Shown here one piece after another: positions 13,678-16,136 of a stretch of DNA of 16,136 bases. The number at the start of each line of letters is the position of its first letter. Within the stretch, counting starts at the first letter, position 1. The notes below the pieces were generated by a model. That model did not search any database and had not been told where the DNA came from. It worked only from the letters and a program-made list of their open reading frames with translations. The stretch comes from Fibrobacterota bacterium. GTDB lineage: Bacteria > Fibrobacterota > Chitinivibrionia > Chitinivibrionales > JANQEN01. The position numbers were made by a program, and so were the translations under genes. The stretch lies in the NCBI GenBank assembly GCA_030619215.1, contig JAUXBV010000011.1, positions 1-16,136 on the forward strand, written 5' to 3'.

Positions 13678-14424
13678 TTATTTCGAGTATGGCCTGATCT
13701 TATTACACTTGGTCATATTAAACGACCAGCCTTTTCTCTTTGGATTTTCTTTGCTTTTTACGTAAAGGAGCCTTGTTATCCAGGTTCCCTTAATAAATTC
13801 CAGCTCTGCAATGCCGATATCCATATCGCTGAGTATGCCAAGTGTTATTCTTTTTGCGTATTTGGGAAGTTCAAGTTTGATGCCGCCGGTATGAAGGTAG
13901 ATGGTCATCTTATTGGTTCTGTTTTTTCTATTATAATAAATTGAACCCTTTATCACATTTGGAATAACTATTTTTGCGCCGGTCTTGGGTATTTCATAAG
14001 CGCCCGAGTCAACGTATGCAATAAAATTACATAGATTCTTTTTATATCGGTTCTTTCTTGATTTGTAAAGTACCAGGCTGTCCAATTTATCAATCAAACT
14101 CTCTTCCAGTTCTTTCATCCCGTGCTGTTTTAGTGCCTTTTTTTTCAAAGGCATAATTGTATTTTGCCTTAAGACTAATTTAAATCCCTTTGGCAGCCTT
14201 TGATCCTGATAGAAACACCGATGCAATGCTATTAAGAATGGGACCTCCTTTATGCACATTTCATCATTATACAATTTCATGATATCATAGGCGCCCATTT
14301 TCTCGACATCGGCGAGCCTTAAATATTTTCTGTATCGATTCTGTGCACCGAAAGAGAATAAAGGTCCTATAACGAGAATTACCGATAGAGTTACTACAAT
14401 TTTTGTATGTTTTTGTAATATCAT
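13678..14424 (-). CDS. Exported hypothetical protein
   Basis: 248 residues from ATG 14424; a TTG three codons earlier (14433) is also possible, but the ATG has a GGA 5 nt upstream. A signal peptide (MILQKHTKIVVTLSVILVIG, then PLFSFGA) suggests export. The mature part is basic; an N-terminal helical region (about 35-110) is followed by a region rich in beta-strands (about 125-240) with IVIPNVIKGSIYYN and TIYLHTGGIKLELP. No known family was recognised. It converges on the methyltransferase gene with 45 bp between, and no terminator is visible there. Confidence 0.75.
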   Translation of the reverse strand: MILQKHTKIVVTLSVILVIGPLFSFGAQNRYRKYLRLADVEKMGAYDIMKLYNDEMCIKEVPFLIALHRCFYQDQRLPKGFKLVLRQNTIMPLKKKALKQHGMKELEESLIDKLDSLVLYKSRKNRYKKNLCNFIAYVDSGAYEIPKTGAKIVIPNVIKGSIYYNRKNRTNKMTIYLHTGGIKLELPKYAKRITLGILSDMDIGIAELEFIKGTWITRLLYVKSKENPKRKGWSFNMTKCNKIRPYSK

Positions 14425-14499
14425 TTTATCCAATAAAATTATTCATTTTATGGTAATTATATTATTAAATACCGAGTTTTAAAATAGTCTTAAAAATAT

Positions 14500-14596
14500 A
14501 CTGTTTCTTAAAAGTTTTACCACAAGGTACTGATTTATTAGTATAAAGGGCACTATAGTATCCCAAGAAAGTGGGTAAAACTCTTTTAGAAACAGT
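14500..14596. repeat. Large imperfect inverted repeat, 24/26-bp arms
   Basis: The left arm (14500-14523, starting ACTGTTTCTTAAAAG) and right arm (14571-14596, ending TTTTAGAAACAGT) pair with small bulges. The 47 bp between them include the near-palindrome CTGATTTATTAG. It could be the outer ends of a small non-autonomous element or a transcript fold; no flanking duplication was found. Confidence 0.6.
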
Positions 14597-14637
14597 TATA
14601 CCGCACCACAATACACAATGCTGATTTATCAGTATAA
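14528..14637. repeat. Direct repeat of a palindromic 19-mer
   Basis: Two copies, 14528-14546 and 14619-14637, differ at two positions around CTGATTTATYAGTATAA and start 91 bp apart. Each is a near-perfect palindrome around TT (CTGAT-TT-ATCAG in the second). Both are preceded by CCACAA, so a longer duplicated unit is possible. Confidence 0.55.
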
Positions 14638-14662
14638 GACATAAATTTTGAGAAGCGGTATA
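14597..14662. repeat. Inverted repeat TATACCGC / GCGGTATA
   Basis: Perfect 8-bp arms (14597-14604 and 14655-14662) enclose the second copy of the palindromic 19-mer, abutting the larger inverted repeat on its left. Together these fill the gap between the exported-protein gene and the terminator; no ORF is supported here. Confidence 0.5.
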
Positions 14663-14673
14663 CAAAGAAAAAC

Positions 14674-14709
14674 AAAACGCCGGAAGCATTAACATGTCTC
14701 CGGCGTTTT
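14674..14709 (-). terminator. Terminator of the FecR-PEGA-TPR gene
   Basis: A perfect 11-bp stem (14674-14684 with 14699-14709; AAAACGCCGGA) around 14 nt. On the minus strand it is followed by TTTTGTTTTTC. It lies 42 bp past the stop at 14752. Confidence 0.9.
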
Positions 14710-14751
14710 ATAGAGGAAGGGGTTACAAAAAGCGCCTGTTTAGAGCCCACG

Positions 14752-16136
14752 TTACTCATGTGATGATAGACGTGTTAAACAGAGCGTCTTTAAATGACCG
14801 TCAGGGAATAATTCAAGATATTTTTTATAATCATTTCGTGCTTTTAAATTCATGTTTAATTTCTCATAGCATTCGGCTCTCTCAAAAAGCGCATTTCCAT
14901 AATATTTACTTGAAGGACATTCTTTTAACAGTTTTGAATACCATTTTAACGCCATTTCACACTCTTTTACATCCATTCGTAAGATATTAGCAAGGGTGTA
15001 GATTGACTTTCCTACCAGTTTACTTGATTTAAAGAGATTGATATGGTATCGGAATGTTCCGATAGCTTTGGAATATTTTCCGGTTATATACTGAATTTCT
15101 CCAAGCTTTGAGTATGCTGATTCGATCCATGCTTCATTTGGGTACGATTTGATGTATGTTGTTATGTCTTTTTCAGCGCCCTCATAATCCTGCAGGCAGT
15201 TAGCTTTAACATTGATAATTTCCCACAGCAGGTTGCTTTTTTCGATTCTATCTTTTGCTTTGCCATATCGGTTTGTCAGGCTGCTAAGTGTGACTTGAAA
15301 GTTGCCCATTCCTTTATAGCATTCCGATGTTTTGTTCATAATGCGTATTTTCTCGGTGGTGCTTATCTGGGGGAGTTCTTTCAGGGAGTCGAGGATGATC
15401 AGTGCTTTTTGATATTCACCAATGTTCATTTGTATCAGAGCTTCCACAAAGGCCGGGTTCATGATAAAGCCAAAATCTTTGGTCTCCGGCAAATCGCTTG
15501 CTTTCTCCTCTGCAGCCTCTCTTCGTACCAGGTATTTATAAATTCTCTGCTCTATTTGTTTTTTTAGAGCAGCGTATGGCAGGCTGATATTCTCTTTAAC
15601 TTCAGCAAGGTTTGCAGATACGAATGATGAATGCAATCCATTCAGAGTAATTTTTTCCTGCCATTTTTCGAATCCCGGCAAGGTAAGTCTCAGGTCATAG
15701 TTGCCGGCAGGGTAGTTGAGGGCAATCGGTGTTTTTCCAATATACATATCCTCGATGAAGATTGTTGCACCGGGCGGGTTTGATGTTATATCGAAGAGAC
15801 CTGTTGGAACAGTCTCTTCTTTACTCATTTCAGCCGCGATTTTTAATACAGAAATCGAATGGATATTCAATTGATCATCAGGAGTCTGGTACGGGTCGCT
15901 CAGAATGCTGTTTTGTAAAGAGACCGTTTGCCCGGTTTTAACCTGCTCGCTGATTGCAGGGTCTTTCTTATCAGATATTGCAACTTCACCTTCCATTACG
16001 GTCAGGCTGGTAATATTCTTGTTGTCACTGCCTTCAAGTACGGAGACACTGAAGATGGTACCAACAACCCTGCATCGGGCATCGGGCGTTACTATGCTGA
16101 AGGACTGGTTTTTCTTGCGCTTGCTGACAGACGCTA
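14752..16136 (-). CDS. FecR-PEGA-TPR envelope protein, 5' end outside window
   Basis: The minus-strand frame is open to the right edge, giving 460 visible residues; an internal ATG at 15996 is not the start, because the frame upstream already encodes a FecR domain. Visible residues 1-55 show TPDARCRVVGTIFSV and TSLTVMEGEVAI, the end of a FecR-type beta-helix domain. Residues about 112-166 form a PEGA domain (FDITSNPPGATIFIED, IGKTPIALNYPAGNYDLRL). Residues about 225-455 carry TPR-like helix pairs (EYQKALIILDSL, GNFQVTLSSL, KYSKAIGTFRYHI, EMALKWYSKLLKECPSS, LNMNLKARNDYKKYLELFP). This is presumably a periplasmic or outer-membrane assembly or sensing protein, with the membrane anchor in the missing N-terminus. 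FecR, PEGA and TPR modules also appear (PEGA, TPR) in the kinase operon. Confidence 0.88.
   Translation of the reverse strand, partial: ASVSKRKKNQSFSIVTPDARCRVVGTIFSVSVLEGSDNKNITSLTVMEGEVAISDKKDPAISEQVKTGQTVSLQNSILSDPYQTPDDQLNIHSISVLKIAAEMSKEETVPTGLFDITSNPPGATIFIEDMYIGKTPIALNYPAGNYDLRLTLPGFEKWQEKITLNGLHSSFVSANLAEVKENISLPYAALKKQIEQRIYKYLVRREAAEEKASDLPETKDFGFIMNPAFVEALIQMNIGEYQKALIILDSLKELPQISTTEKIRIMNKTSECYKGMGNFQVTLSSLTNRYGKAKDRIEKSNLLWEIINVKANCLQDYEGAEKDITTYIKSYPNEAWIESAYSKLGEIQYITGKYSKAIGTFRYHINLFKSSKLVGKSIYTLANILRMDVKECEMALKWYSKLLKECPSSKYYGNALFERAECYEKLNMNLKARNDYKKYLELFPDGHLKTLCLTRLSSHE

Overview
The window looks like bacterial chromosome with accessory DNA in the middle. The taxon cannot be fixed from sequence alone. 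Hanks-type kinase with a PEGA-like tail, a FecR-PEGA-TPR protein, a sigma54 enhancer-binding protein and a tiny THX ribosomal protein together are reminiscent of FCB-group bacteria such as Fibrobacterota/Chitinispirillia. That placement is an inference and weak.

Left region (1-5851). A minus-strand operon of three tightly packed genes encodes a membrane-anchored TPR protein, a transmembrane Ser/Thr protein kinase and a GAF-AAA+-Fis sigma54 activator (4632 down to 1045). It is flanked by two genes for exported proteins. On the left, reading off the window edge, is an extremely His/Tyr/Trp-rich secreted protein (1-718, minus). On the right is a Tyr/Asp-rich putative lipoprotein with a DxNxDGxxD loop (5032-5784, plus). 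Both exported-protein genes have the same upstream layout: a GGGAA-N4-TTCCC palindrome, a degenerate second copy exactly 89 bp nearer the gene, then 66 or 67 bp to a -24/-12 (sigma54-type) promoter. The simplest reading is a self-contained signalling module in which the kinase and TPR protein feed the activator, which drives the two exported genes.

Middle region (5852-9090). This is AT-rich accessory DNA: a possible 33-codon ORF between two strong terminators, degenerate repeats, a nucleotidyltransferase-like gene with a small helical partner (toxin-antitoxin-like) ending in an integron attC-like site, a zinc-ribbon/transmembrane/SEC-C protein, a densely folded element of about 160 nt that looks like a structured RNA, and two small conserved hypothetical genes.

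Right region (9093-16136). A 36-residue bTHX ribosomal protein gene is followed by thiG and thiH (thiamine thiazole synthesis; no thiS in view). Next is an 88-bp MITE with GTAA-type terminal inverted repeats and a perfect 8-bp target duplication. Then come a 55-codon ORF, a GT9 (heptosyltransferase-like) glycosyltransferase and a zinc-ribbon SAM methyltransferase, which look like a surface-glycan cluster. On the minus strand are an exported hypothetical protein, an intergenic block of nested inverted repeats, a strong terminator, and a FecR-PEGA-TPR protein whose start lies beyond the window.
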